Positions 16,690-25,086 of a stretch of 33,380 bases of DNA are shown piece after piece; position 1 is the first letter of the stretch, and every line of letters begins with the position of its first letter. The translations under genes and the position numbers were made by a program. Origin of the DNA: JAAGZL01 sp964628835 (GTDB taxonomy: Bacteria > Pseudomonadota > Gammaproteobacteria > Chromatiales > Chromatiaceae); contig CAZVME010000036.1 of NCBI GenBank assembly GCA_964628835.1, forward strand, positions 1 to 33,380. Direction: 5' to 3'. The notes under the pieces are model-generated. The model had not been told where the DNA came from. It saw only the letters and a list, made by a program, of their open reading frames with translations, and did not search any database.

Positions 16690-17833
16690 GTTTTTTCCTC
16701 CTTGCTGCGGCTGCGCGCTGCCCTTGCAGGCTCTCCGGCAGTTCAGCATACAGATGATCAAACATGCTCTCCGGCGCTGGCGCCGGGGTGTCCAGATAGG
16801 CCTTGACTGCGGCATCTACTTCGGCGCTGCACTCCTCGATCATCTGTTGCTCCAGCTGTTCATTCCAGATGCCACTGGAGTGCATGTAGTTCTGGAGGCG
16901 CTGGATGGGGTCGTCGGCAATATGCTGCTCCACCTCCTGTTCCGATCGGTAGCGGCTGGCGCTGTCGGCGGTGGTGTGGTCACACATGCGATAACTCAGG
17001 GCTTCAATCAGCACCGGTTTGCCGCCGGCGCGGATCTCATCCAGCGCGTGGCCAATCCGCTCTTTCAGGGCGATGATGTCGTTGCCGTCCACCTGTTCGC
17101 CGTGGATGCCCCCGGCTATGGCCTTCTGGGCCAGGGTCTCGGCACCGCTCTGCATCTCCCTGGGTACCGATATGGCCCACTGGTTGTTATTAATTACAAA
17201 CAGCACTGGCAGATTCCAGGCCCCGGCCAGATTCATAGCCTCATAGAAATCACCTTTGGAGGTACCGCCATCACCCAGGGCGCACACAGCTACTCGGGGT
17301 TGCTGGCGAAATTTGAAGGCGGCGGCTACGCCTACAGCATGGGCGGTCTGGCTGGCCACCGGTACGCAGATAGGGAAATCCTCCCGTGGAATTTTGTAGT
17401 CCATGCCGCGTTCATCTCCACCCCAGTAGAGCAGGACCTCGGTCATGCTTACGCCACGCCCAAACATGGCGCCATACTCCCGGTAGGAGGGGAGAAACAG
17501 ATCCTCCTTATGCATGGCGGAGCCAATGGCCACGCCGATGGCCTCCTGTCCCAGGGATGACGCATAGGTCCCTAGTTGTCCGGTTCTTTGCAGCGCCACC
17601 GCTTTTTTGTCAAAGGTCCTGGTGAGCAGCATGCAGCGGTAGAGCTGGACAAGTGTCTCCTGATCCTGGGTAAAATCAGGAAGCCTGGTGGTGGCTTGCC
17701 CCCGTGCATTGAGGTATTGGTAGTAGCAAATCTCAAAACTGGCGACACTCTTGCAGCCGCCTGTTTCCTGATTGGTTACGGGATGATTATGGCCGGAAGT
17801 GGCCAGATGCAGGTTGTGTTTTTGTTTTGACAT
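16682..17833 (-). CDS. 2-oxoacid dehydrogenase E1 component, alpha subunit
   Basis: 383 residues from the ATG at 17833 (a TTG three codons upstream is also open). The thiamine-diphosphate motif GDGGTSKGDFYEAMN...VINNNQW is present near 190-222. Other family landmarks are LGTYASSLGQEAIGVAIGSA and SYREYGAMFGRGV. The N-terminus is longer than in PdhA, as in branched-chain E1-alpha (BkdA1). With the leucine-type dehydrogenase upstream on the same strand, oxidative decarboxylation of branched-chain 2-oxoacids is the likeliest role; an aromatic 2-oxoacid is possible given the tyrosine operon next door. Confidence 0.92.
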   Translation of the reverse strand: MSKQKHNLHLATSGHNHPVTNQETGGCKSVASFEICYYQYLNARGQATTRLPDFTQDQETLVQLYRCMLLTRTFDKKAVALQRTGQLGTYASSLGQEAIGVAIGSAMHKEDLFLPSYREYGAMFGRGVSMTEVLLYWGGDERGMDYKIPREDFPICVPVASQTAHAVGVAAAFKFRQQPRVAVCALGDGGTSKGDFYEAMNLAGAWNLPVLFVINNNQWAISVPREMQSGAETLAQKAIAGGIHGEQVDGNDIIALKERIGHALDEIRAGGKPVLIEALSYRMCDHTTADSASRYRSEQEVEQHIADDPIQRLQNYMHSSGIWNEQLEQQMIEECSAEVDAAVKAYLDTPAPAPESMFDHLYAELPESLQGQRAAAARRKKHG

Positions 17834-17936
17834 AAACAACAATCTCCATAGCTAACATGCCAAACACGTAAAGTCCCCTTCCTACAAGTCAAGGATTCGA
17901 TGGCGGTTTTGTCAAGACCGATGCGTCTGTTGTGGA

Positions 17937-19034
17937 TCAGATTTTGGGGTTAAGCCCCAGGATTCGTTCGGCCATGATGTCGGCCTGACGAAACATAGGA
18001 ATCCCTGAGCGGGCGGTCTTGGTGAACAGTTCGCGCAGGGTGTTGAGCATGTGCGATAGTTGCTGTTCCCGTAGTTCTGGTTCCAGGTTCAGGATGTGGA
18101 TCAGGCCGCCAGAGTTGATCACATAGTCCGGTACATAGACTATCCCGCACTGATGCAACATCTGGCCGTGGCGTCCCTTCTCAAGCTGATTGTTGGCGGC
18201 GCCGGCGATGATGCTGGTGCGTAGGCGCTTGATGGTTGCATCATTCAGAACTCCACCCAAGGCACAGGGGGCGAACACATCACACTGCACATCGTAGATG
18301 CCGTCCAGGGTTACGGTCTTGGCGCCAAACTCGTCATGACTGCGCTCCAGGTTTTTCGCCTTGTGGTCGGAGATCGTCAACCTCGCGCCGCGCACGTGCA
18401 GCTCTTTGGCCAGGGCGTAACCCACATGCCCTGCTCCCTGTATTGCCACATGTATATCTTCCAGGTCAGGGCGTTGCAGCACCTGATCCACGGCAATCTC
18501 TATGGCTTTGCGTACCCCGCGCGCGGTAAAGGGAGATGGATCACCGCTACCGCCCAGCGCCTTTGAGGTGCCCTTCACATATGTGGTGTGCCTGGCGATG
18601 CAGTCCATGTCTGCGGTGTTGGTGCCGCTATCCACTGCGGTTATATATCGGCCTCCCAGAGTATCGATGAAGCTGCCGAATGCCTCGAAGTAGGCTGTGC
18701 GGTCCGGTATGGTCTCGGGGCGAATCAGCACCGACTTGCCGCCGCCACAGGGAATACCTGCCAGTGCCGCCTTGTAGGACATGCCGCGCGCCAGGTTGGC
18801 AGCGTCTTCCACAGCGGCTTCAAATGATGGGTAGGGTAGACAGCGACAGCCACCGATAGCCGGGCCCAGTTTGGTGCTGTGGATGGCGATTATGGCCCGC
18901 AGGCCGGTGTCTGGATCGGTCTTGATATGTATTTCGCCGCAGCCACAGGCCTCGGCAATGGCAAACAGGCCATCACCCTGTCTGCGGGCCTTGTGAACAA
19001 GATCAGATACTGTTTTCAAACCCGGTTGAGTCAT
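17937..19034 (-). CDS. Leucine/phenylalanine/valine-type amino-acid dehydrogenase
   Basis: 365 residues, close in length and motif order to leucine dehydrogenase, which reversibly deaminates branched-chain amino acids with NAD+. The substrate-side Gly-rich stretch is LGPAIGGCRCLPY (about 56-68), with Lys88 (RGMSYKAAL) and the catalytic-loop GGGKSVL (97-103). The Rossmann motif is IQGAGHVG (about 201-208). CDVFAPCALGGVLND and VPDYVINSGGLIH are family hallmarks. It lies 103 bases upstream of E1-alpha on the same strand, so it can feed its 2-oxoacid product straight into that complex. Phenylalanine as substrate cannot be excluded. Confidence 0.9.
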   Translation of the reverse strand: MTQPGLKTVSDLVHKARRQGDGLFAIAEACGCGEIHIKTDPDTGLRAIIAIHSTKLGPAIGGCRCLPYPSFEAAVEDAANLARGMSYKAALAGIPCGGGKSVLIRPETIPDRTAYFEAFGSFIDTLGGRYITAVDSGTNTADMDCIARHTTYVKGTSKALGGSGDPSPFTARGVRKAIEIAVDQVLQRPDLEDIHVAIQGAGHVGYALAKELHVRGARLTISDHKAKNLERSHDEFGAKTVTLDGIYDVQCDVFAPCALGGVLNDATIKRLRTSIIAGAANNQLEKGRHGQMLHQCGIVYVPDYVINSGGLIHILNLEPELREQQLSHMLNTLRELFTKTARSGIPMFRQADIMAERILGLNPKI

Positions 19035-19223
19035 CGGTTTAACCTCTGCCGCTTATGGCTCCTGGTTCACCAGGTTGGACCGTAAACTGGCTGGTAGGTT
19101 TCAGAAATTGGCTGCACCTGCCTGGTTGAATCGTTCTGTTCCCAGGCCCCGCAATTGATCAAAACCCAGCAAATTAGTCTAGATTGTCTGTATATGCCCT
19201 GAAAAATTTAGGGGGTGACTGTT

Positions 19224-20279
19224 ATGGGTACAAGTAATGCAAACCCCACGGGTATGGATGGCTTCGAGTTTGTTGAGTATACGGCCGAGGACAGCTATTC
19301 CCTGGAGAGACTGTTTTTGCAGATGGGATTCAGTGCGGTGGCAAAACACCGCTCCAAGGATGTGGTGGTGTACCGTCAGGGAGGAATCAATTTCATCATT
19401 AATCATGAGCCGGACTGCTTTGCCCGGGAGTTTGCCCGGGCCCATGGTCCAGCGGTGTGCGCCATTGGTCTACGGGTGCATGATTCGGCCCAGGCGATGC
19501 AGCGGGCGCTAGAGCAGGGGGCCAAGGAGTTTGAGGGCCATCCGGGCCCCATGGAGCTGAATGTTCCGGCCATCTACGGCGTGGGTAACAGCCTGATCTA
19601 CCTGATAGACCGCTATGGTGACAGCTCCATCTATGATGTGGATTTTGCTCCCATGGAGACGGTGGTATCGGAACATAAACCGGTGGGGTTGAAGCTGGTG
19701 GATCATCTCACCAACAATGTGCACGACGGCTGCATGGATGAGTGGTCCGGATTCTATGAACGTATCTTCAACTTTCGCGAGATCCGCTATTTCGGTATCC
19801 ACGGCCAGCGTACTGGCCTGCGTTCCCGAGCCATGGTCAGCCCCTGTGGCAAGGTTAGAATACCCATCAATGAACCCACCGATCGCAAGTCACAGATCCA
19901 GGAGTATCTGGACCTGTACCACGGGGAAGGGGTGCAGCATATAGCACTGACCAGTGACGATATCTACTCCAGTGTCGAGGCCCTGCATGCTAACGGTGTT
20001 GAGTTTATGCAGGTGCCAGACACCTATTACGACTCTGTATCCGAGCGTCTGCCCTGGCAGCATGAGGATCTGCAACGTATGCAGCGTAATCAGATCCTGG
20101 TGGATGGCGCAAAGCACGCAGATGGTGGCATGTTGTTGCAGATATTTACCATGACCGTGATCGGCCCCATCTTCTTTGAGATTATTCAGCGCAAGGGCCA
20201 TGAGGGTTTTGGCGAAGGTAATTTCCAGGCGCTGTTCGAGGCCATCGAACGTGACCAGGCCAAGCGTGGGGTGTTGTGA
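19224..20279 (+). CDS. hpd: 4-hydroxyphenylpyruvate dioxygenase
   Basis: 351 residues from the ATG at 19224, which follows an AGGGGG ribosome site by 8 bases; a GTG at 19215 would overlap that site. The enzyme is a non-haem Fe(II) dioxygenase converting 4-hydroxyphenylpyruvate to homogentisate. The three iron ligands are visible at the expected positions: His161 (LVDHLTNNV), His239 (EGVQHIALTSDD) and Glu319 (IFFEIIQRKG). It is the first gene of the forward-strand tyrosine operon, divergent from the amino-acid dehydrogenase operon. Confidence 0.97.
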   Translation: MGTSNANPTGMDGFEFVEYTAEDSYSLERLFLQMGFSAVAKHRSKDVVVYRQGGINFIINHEPDCFAREFARAHGPAVCAIGLRVHDSAQAMQRALEQGAKEFEGHPGPMELNVPAIYGVGNSLIYLIDRYGDSSIYDVDFAPMETVVSEHKPVGLKLVDHLTNNVHDGCMDEWSGFYERIFNFREIRYFGIHGQRTGLRSRAMVSPCGKVRIPINEPTDRKSQIQEYLDLYHGEGVQHIALTSDDIYSSVEALHANGVEFMQVPDTYYDSVSERLPWQHEDLQRMQRNQILVDGAKHADGGMLLQIFTMTVIGPIFFEIIQRKGHEGFGEGNFQALFEAIERDQAKRGVL

Positions 20280-20280
20280 T

Positions 20281-21417
20281 ATGGCGCTGCGCAAACCCAT
20301 CTCCCTACCCCGGATAGAGGGCAAGGCCTCCCGGCAGGCCCACGTGGATCTGCCCGATAATACCTATGAACGGGAGTTGGGGCGTGAGGGTTTTTATGGC
20401 CCCGCCACCCAGATGTATCATCGTCATCCCCCCACCGGCTGGAGTGGGGTGGAAGGCCCCCTGCGACCGCGGGCGTTTGATACCACCAAACTTGAGGGTG
20501 CGGCGGCCTCGCCCTGGGATGCGACTCCGTTGCTGGCCAATGTCAACACCCGGATACGCTTCTGGCAGTGCAGTCACTCCATGCAGGATCTGGTGCGCAA
20601 TGCAGATGGAGATGAGCTGCTGTTCCTGCATGCCGGAGCCGCTGAGCTGTATTGTGACTATGGACACCTCTCTCTCACCGAGGGCGACTATGTGATGCTG
20701 CCCAAGGGCACCATGTGGCGCCTGGAAGTGACCCAGCCACTTGAGGTATTGATGATTGAAGCCACCGGTGACAGTTATGGTCTGCCGGAAAAAGGGATAG
20801 TGGGAGAACATGCGGTATTTGATCCGGCCATGCTGGATGTCCCATCCATGGATGCGCGCTTTCTGGCCCAGCAGGATGAGCGGCCATGGCAGGTACAGAT
20901 AAAAAGACACGCTGTGATCAACCGGATGGATTACCCGTTCAATCCGCTGGATGCGGTGGGCTGGCATGGCAACCTTATGCCGGTGCGCATCAACTGGCGG
21001 GATATCCGTCCCCTGATGAGTGCGCGCTATCATATCCCGCCATCGGCCCACACCACCTTCCAGGCAGATCGTTTCGTGGTCTGCACCTTCGTGCCGCGAC
21101 CCATCGAGAGTGACCCCGGCGCCCTCAAGGTGCCGTTCTTCCACAACAATGAGGACTATGATGAGGTGCTGTTTTATCACCGGGGTGAGTTCTTCTCCCG
21201 GGACAACATCCATCCGGGCATGCTCACCCTGCATCCGGCTGGCATCACCCACGGGCCGCACCCCAAGGCGCTGCAAATCGGCCAACAGGCGGCCCGGACC
21301 GAGACCGATGAGGTGGCGGTAATGATCGATACCCGCGACCCTCTGGAGGTGGCGGATCTGCCGGAGGCAGTGGAGTGGACCGGCTATGTAGACTCCTGGA
21401 AGGGGGAGGGGGCATGA
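20281..21417 (+). CDS. hmgA: Homogentisate 1,2-dioxygenase (short bacterial form)
   Basis: 378 residues from the ATG immediately after the hpd stop (one-base gap). It opens the homogentisate ring to maleylacetoacetate using Fe(II). Cupin-fold iron ligands by motif are His288 and Glu295 (PFFHNNEDYDEVLF) and His324 (PAGITHGPHP). It is shorter than the roughly 430-residue enzymes of Pseudomonas or human, and the N-terminus is compact, but all ligand motifs are intact, so it is not a truncation. Overlaps the next gene by four bases (ATGA). Confidence 0.92.
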   Translation: MALRKPISLPRIEGKASRQAHVDLPDNTYERELGREGFYGPATQMYHRHPPTGWSGVEGPLRPRAFDTTKLEGAAASPWDATPLLANVNTRIRFWQCSHSMQDLVRNADGDELLFLHAGAAELYCDYGHLSLTEGDYVMLPKGTMWRLEVTQPLEVLMIEATGDSYGLPEKGIVGEHAVFDPAMLDVPSMDARFLAQQDERPWQVQIKRHAVINRMDYPFNPLDAVGWHGNLMPVRINWRDIRPLMSARYHIPPSAHTTFQADRFVVCTFVPRPIESDPGALKVPFFHNNEDYDEVLFYHRGEFFSRDNIHPGMLTLHPAGITHGPHPKALQIGQQAARTETDEVAVMIDTRDPLEVADLPEAVEWTGYVDSWKGEGA

Positions 21418-22397
21418 AACTGGCCAGCCTGCGAGAAGATGGTCCCGATGGTGTCCTGGTGGTGGTGAACCGGGATATGACCCGGGCTCGGCAGGTGTTG
21501 GAGATAGCCCCCTCCCTGCAGCAGGCCATAGAGTCATGGGATAGTGTGGAGGCCGGGCTAGGTGAGGTATACGAACATCTAAATACGGATCTTGGGGCTG
21601 GATTTGCCCTGGACCATAATCGTCTGGCCGCGCCCCTGCCGCGCGCCTTTCAGTGGCTGGATGGCAGTGCCTATCTACCTCATGTGCGGCGGGTGCGTCA
21701 GGCCCGGGGCGCCGAGCTGCCGGAGCAGCTGCTCACCGATCCCCTGATGTACCAGGGCGCTGGAGACCAGATGCTGGGGCCTAGAGATGGCATCCCGCTA
21801 CCGGATGAGGCGTGGGGCCTGGATTTTGAGTCCGAGGTGGGGGTGATAACTGATGTAGTTCCCATGGGCGTGAGCCCAGATCAGGCCGCCAGCCATATAA
21901 AACTGCTGCTGCTGATCAATGATATCTCCCTGCGTAATCTGATCCCGCCCGAGCTGGCCAAGGGTTTTGGTTTTCTCCAGGGGAAGCCGGCCTCTGCCCT
22001 GTCACCGGTGGTGGTGACACCGGATGAATTGGGTGCTGCCTGGGATGGCCGCAGGCTGCATCTGCCCCTGCGCACTTGGCTGAACGACGAGTGGTTCGGG
22101 GAACCCAATGCCGGTGAAGATATGCAGTTCGACTTTCCCACCCTGATCAGTCATGCAGCCAGAACGCGCCAACTCGGCGCGGCCACCCTGCTCGGTTCTG
22201 GAACTGTCTCCAACAGTGATCCCGCACGTGGCTGCTCCTGTCTGGTGGAGAAGCGAGTACTGGAGATCATAGAATCCGGTAGCGCCCAAACCGAATATCT
22301 GAAGATTGGAGACCGGGTGCGTATCTCCATGCAGGACGCGGCGGGAAACTCCATCTTTGGGGATATCAAACAGCAGGTGGTGCCGTGGAGGGATTGA
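21414..22397 (+). CDS. Fumarylacetoacetate hydrolase family protein
   Basis: 327 residues from the ATG at 21414, preceded by a purine-rich GGGGGAGGGGG site and overlapping the hmgA stop. In this operon it should cleave fumarylacetoacetate to fumarate and acetoacetate, the final step of tyrosine breakdown. Family metal-site motifs are LDFESEVGVI (about 138-147, acidic ligands) and LLINDISLRNL (about 165-175). The C-terminal part has LGAATLLGSGTVSNSD and GDRVRISMQDAAGNSIFG. The FAH family also includes other hydrolases; the assignment rests on the neighbours. Confidence 0.9.
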   Translation: MKLASLREDGPDGVLVVVNRDMTRARQVLEIAPSLQQAIESWDSVEAGLGEVYEHLNTDLGAGFALDHNRLAAPLPRAFQWLDGSAYLPHVRRVRQARGAELPEQLLTDPLMYQGAGDQMLGPRDGIPLPDEAWGLDFESEVGVITDVVPMGVSPDQAASHIKLLLLINDISLRNLIPPELAKGFGFLQGKPASALSPVVVTPDELGAAWDGRRLHLPLRTWLNDEWFGEPNAGEDMQFDFPTLISHAARTRQLGAATLLGSGTVSNSDPARGCSCLVEKRVLEIIESGSAQTEYLKIGDRVRISMQDAAGNSIFGDIKQQVVPWRD

Positions 22398-23068
22398 CCC
22401 TATACACCTACTGTCGCAGCTCCTGCTCCTACCGGGTGCGTATTGCGTTGGCGCTTAAGGGTCTGGTTGTTAATGCGCGTTATGTGCATCTGCTGGAGGA
22501 TGGCGGTCAGAACTGGAGCCCGGAGTATCTGGAAAAAAATCCCCAGGGACTGGTGCCCATGTTGAAAGATGGCACCTCTTATCTGACCCAGTCCCAGGCC
22601 ATCATCGAATACCTGGACCACACCTGCCCCGAGCCGCCCCTGTTGCCAGCAGATGTGTTGAGTCGCGCCTATGTGCGTTCGCTGGCGCAGATGATCAGCT
22701 CCGACATTCAACCACTCAATAACCTACAGGTGCTGGACTACATCAAGCAGCAGCTGCAAGCCTCCGATGATGAGGTCATAGCATGGTATCGCCACTGGAT
22801 CAGGCAGGGGTTTACCGCCTTGGAGCAGCGGCTATCCCAACACGGCAGCAATGGTCATTTCTGTCACGCTGATGCCCCCGGTCTAGCTGATATCTGCCTG
22901 ATACCCCAGGTGTATAACGCCCTGCGTTATGGCTGTGAACTGGACGCCTATCCGCTGATAGGGAGCATCTATGAACACTGTATGCAGCTTGCAGCGTTTC
23001 AGAGTGCAGCCCCGGAGAAGCAACCGGACGCCCAGGGTAACGGCGGGGCCAATCCACCCATGGTCTAA
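22385..23068 (+). CDS. maiA: Maleylacetoacetate isomerase (zeta-class GST)
   Basis: 227 residues. A glutathione-dependent isomerase that turns maleylacetoacetate into fumarylacetoacetate. The zeta-class active-site motif YCRSSCSYRVRIALALKG (about 8-25) is exact (SSCxxRVRIAL). The thioredoxin-like domain continues with NPQGLVPML and SQAIIEYLD (glutathione site). The start is GTG, overlapping the upstream gene by 13 bases; a TTG three codons later is the alternative. The C-terminal tail (QPDAQGNGGANPPMV) is a little longer than usual. Confidence 0.93.
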   Translation: MEGLTLYTYCRSSCSYRVRIALALKGLVVNARYVHLLEDGGQNWSPEYLEKNPQGLVPMLKDGTSYLTQSQAIIEYLDHTCPEPPLLPADVLSRAYVRSLAQMISSDIQPLNNLQVLDYIKQQLQASDDEVIAWYRHWIRQGFTALEQRLSQHGSNGHFCHADAPGLADICLIPQVYNALRYGCELDAYPLIGSIYEHCMQLAAFQSAAPEKQPDAQGNGGANPPMV

Positions 23069-23109
23069 ACTTCCATGTAGAGGGGAGAGTATATACAGGA
23101 CTCTTGATT

Positions 23110-24033
23110 ATGCTTAATACGCACCGTCCCCTGTTGGTTGAGTTCTCTCACCAGCACCATCTGGAAGGGCTCAGTGATCCATCCCTGGAGGCCATATTTG
23201 AACGTCGTAATGGCTATACGGTGGAGCTGGGTCACGCCTTTTTGCGCTTTCAGCAGCGTATCAACCGGGAGCTGTTACAGCACCGGGTGATCACCGGCAA
23301 TCCCTACACTGCCTGGTTCAGTCAGGGGCAGCAGAGCCGGGAACAGGTGCGTGCATTTATCATTCAGTTCTCAGTGTTTTCTAACCAGTTCCTGGTGGCC
23401 CAGCTACAGAAGACCATCAATGCCGACAGCCTGGAGGGGATGCGAATGTCCAAGGAGATCCTGGCCAATGAGATCGGGGTGGTGTTCAATGGCGCCCGTG
23501 CGTCGGCTGGTGGCGACATGGATCGTGAGGGTGACCCAGAGCTGGTATCCACCGAGGGTTCGGTGGAAGGTGGCAGTTTTAGATTTCGCGCTGCGCACTT
23601 TGAGTGGTTGCTACAGATAGCCAGTAAACTGGGGCTGGAGTTCTCTGAAATCGGTCGGCGTCAGCACGGGACTGCGCCCACGCTGTTCTATTGTGACGAG
23701 TTGATCCGTCTCTACGGCAGTGCCGATTACGCCACCTCCCAGGCCGCCAGTTATGTGGTGGAAAACTGGGCGGCGGCGGGTTTCTGGGATGAACTGGTGG
23801 AGGGGTTTGATCGTTACAACGAGAGGAGTGGTGAGCGACTGCCATTGGCGTTTTTTAGCTGGCACAGCAGGCTGGAGGCCCAGCATGCCCAACACACTCA
23901 GGAGGAGTTGGAAGAGGTCTACTGCACCCGGGATGTGGATGAGAATGCATTTATCCGTATTGGCAAAGAGATGCTGGATGGAGTGGCTGCGTTTTGGGAT
24001 GGGTTGGAGCAGCAGAGAAAGTTGATTATATGA
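23110..24033 (+). CDS. Heme-oxygenase-like diiron oxidase (HDO)-type protein, function unknown
   Basis: 307 residues from the ATG at 23110 (AGGA nine bases upstream); a TTG at 23104 is also open. The helical pattern and conserved polar residues fit the TenA/PqqC-like iron-containing redox family: Glu121 (LANEIG), His163 (AAHFEWL), Glu218 (YVVENWA), and the H..E..H cluster His252, Glu256, His259, plus His262 (WHSRLEAQHAQH). Known relatives include UndA and CADD, which use two irons and O2. The gene follows maiA by about 40 bases on the same strand and is probably in the tyrosine operon, though not a known step of that pathway. The family call is from motifs; the reaction is unknown. Confidence 0.65.
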   Translation: MLNTHRPLLVEFSHQHHLEGLSDPSLEAIFERRNGYTVELGHAFLRFQQRINRELLQHRVITGNPYTAWFSQGQQSREQVRAFIIQFSVFSNQFLVAQLQKTINADSLEGMRMSKEILANEIGVVFNGARASAGGDMDREGDPELVSTEGSVEGGSFRFRAAHFEWLLQIASKLGLEFSEIGRRQHGTAPTLFYCDELIRLYGSADYATSQAASYVVENWAAAGFWDELVEGFDRYNERSGERLPLAFFSWHSRLEAQHAQHTQEELEEVYCTRDVDENAFIRIGKEMLDGVAAFWDGLEQQRKLII

Positions 24034-24118
24034 GCCCCTGGTCTGAGAGCATTATTCCCTAATATTAGAAACAATCGCTCTGCCCCGCTCGGCATGAGTG
24101 CCCTCAAAGAAACCGGAA

Positions 24119-24141
24119 AAATAAATCTGTCCCCTTTATTT
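24119..24141. repeat. AT-rich hairpin at the core/array junction
   Basis: AAATAAA (24119-24125) and TTTATTT (24135-24141) pair around TCTGTCCCC. The structure sits exactly where the last attC of the cassette array is cut off. It may act as a terminator for the tyrosine operon or for cassettes arriving from the other side, or be the scar of a small mobile element. Confidence 0.45.
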
Positions 24142-24142
24142 A

Positions 24143-24188
24143 ATAAGCCGCGCAGATTTATCGCGTCGGCTTGATGGACTGGTTAGGG
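24143..24188 (-). repeat. Truncated terminal attC (brnTA cassette)
   Basis: Read on the reverse strand it starts CCCTAACC (24188) and keeps an inner stem AAGCCGACGC / GCGCGGCTT, but the distal GTTRRRY box is missing; the AT-rich hairpin at 24119-24141 takes its place. The brnA stop codon lies inside the first box. This is the distal boundary of the array. Confidence 0.7.
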
Positions 24189-24407
24189 CTGCTTATTCCA
24201 CGAAATATCCACCTTGCGATGATGTGCTACGCAGTCGCGTAGATATAGATTTATGAGGCTTTGATACGGTACCCCTGACTCTTCGGCCATATCCTTAAAA
24301 TAATCTATGACATCTTCACTAAGCCTCATGGTTATTGGTTTCTTGAGTTTTGATGCATAAGGATTTTTACGGGATTTCATTTTTGAAAGGTCGTATTCTT
24401 TTTTCAT
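24183..24407 (-). CDS. brnA: BrnA-type antitoxin
   Basis: 74 residues. The KKPITMRLSEDVIDYFKDMAEESGVPYQSLINLYLRDC core is the BrnA/CopG-like ribbon-helix-helix family, with the YQSLIN-type ending followed by a short tail. BrnA binds and neutralises the BrnT ribonuclease and represses the operon. Its ATG overlaps the BrnT stop. The gene is intact although its partner toxin is frameshifted. The stop codon lies in the attC box. Confidence 0.85.
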   Translation of the reverse strand: MKKEYDLSKMKSRKNPYASKLKKPITMRLSEDVIDYFKDMAEESGVPYQSLINLYLRDCVAHHRKVDISWNKQP

Positions 24408-24693
24408 GATATTTCACCTGCGTAAAACTTACGCTCTTTATTTGTTGCCTTTCTCGCGGAAATTAGGCGGATGGTATTACCTGAATCTCTTTCGCAGTGA
24501 CAAACAATAAGAATTCTGGACTCGTAGCTAAGACCAAGCATTAAAAAACGGTCTTCTTCAGCTCTGAGTTCTCAGAATCATAGAATTGAACAGCAAACTC
24601 GTCGTAAAACACGGACTTAGCTTCCTCAAAAGATATTCCATGCTTTTTCCTGTTTGCTGCAGCTTTAGCTGAATTCCATTCAAATTTGATCAT
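24404..24693 (-). pseudogene. brnT: BrnT-type ribonuclease toxin, frameshifted
   Basis: From the ATG at 24693 the frame gives MIKFEWNSAKAAANRKKHGI... through SENSELKKTVF and then hits TAA at 24541. Shifting one base near 24556 restores the rest of the toxin: AEEDRFLMLGLSYESRILI, then GNTIRLISARKATNKERKFY and a TGA overlapping brnA. The span is 290 bases, two over a multiple of three, consistent with one lost base. BrnT is a RelE-like ribonuclease toxin. Both halves are well conserved, so the lesion is recent or an assembly error. Confidence 0.85.
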
Positions 24694-24694
24694 A

Positions 24695-24728
24695 TGTACA
24701 TTGTATGTACAGTGTGCAGATTATTCAA
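24695..24728 (-). promoter_or_regulatory. Promoter and operator of brnTA
   Basis: On the reverse strand: TTGAAT (24723-24728), 17 bases, TACAAT (24700-24705). The 17-base palindrome TGTACAT-TGT-ATGTACA (24695-24711) covers the -10 box just before the toxin start, the expected autoregulation site. Confidence 0.65.
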
Positions 24729-24732
24729 GAGG

Positions 24733-24798
24733 CCCTAACGATTAAGTTGAGTTGTGGTGCGTTTTATTGCGCCATCAATCTAGAACGCCTCGTTAGCA
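24733..24798 (-). repeat. attC site (higBA-like cassette)
   Basis: 66 bases with CCCTAAC at the left and GTTAGCA at the right. The inner arms pair (AGTTGA..TGG.GCG with CGCCATCAA). Closely similar to the attC at 28910. Confidence 0.85.
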
Positions 24799-25086
24799 TT
24801 ATGTGCTTAATGCTTTTAATACTGCTTTAGGCTCTTTCGATACAACATTTAGTAAAACCAGTGCGGGGCCCTGTGGTGTTCTATCACCGCGCTCCCAGTG
24901 GCGTAATGTACTAACACTAATGCCAAAGGCAGATGCAAATTCGTTTTGAGACATGCCTACATTAGCTCGAATATTTTTCACATCCATAGGGGTGAATTCG
25001 TGCACCACAGCTTTTCCTTTTTTGCCTTTTGAAAACTCTAGAGCTTCATCAAGGCCTTGTTTGATACTATCAAATGCTTTACTCAT
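24799..25086 (-). CDS. HigA/NadS-like XRE-family antitoxin
   Basis: 95 residues with a C-terminal Cro/CI helix-turn-helix (IRANVGMSQNEFASAFGISVSTLRHWERG, about 39-67). The N-terminal half (SIKQGLDEALEFSKG) is typical of antitoxins encoded after a HigB/RelE-type toxin. It overlaps the toxin stop by four bases. It is intact, while the toxin is broken. The stop lies at the attC edge. Confidence 0.85.
   Translation of the reverse strand: MSKAFDSIKQGLDEALEFSKGKKGKAVVHEFTPMDVKNIRANVGMSQNEFASAFGISVSTLRHWERGDRTPQGPALVLLNVVSKEPKAVLKALST

Noticed and set aside
16439..17560. Forward-strand open frame of more than 370 codons over the E1 genes
   Set aside because: Antisense to E1-alpha/E1-beta, whose thiamine and domain motifs are intact; GC-rich codon bias alone explains the open frame.
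20305..21537. Reverse-strand open frame of about 410 codons over hmgA
   Set aside because: Shadow of homogentisate dioxygenase, which keeps all metal-ligand motifs; no plausible start signal.
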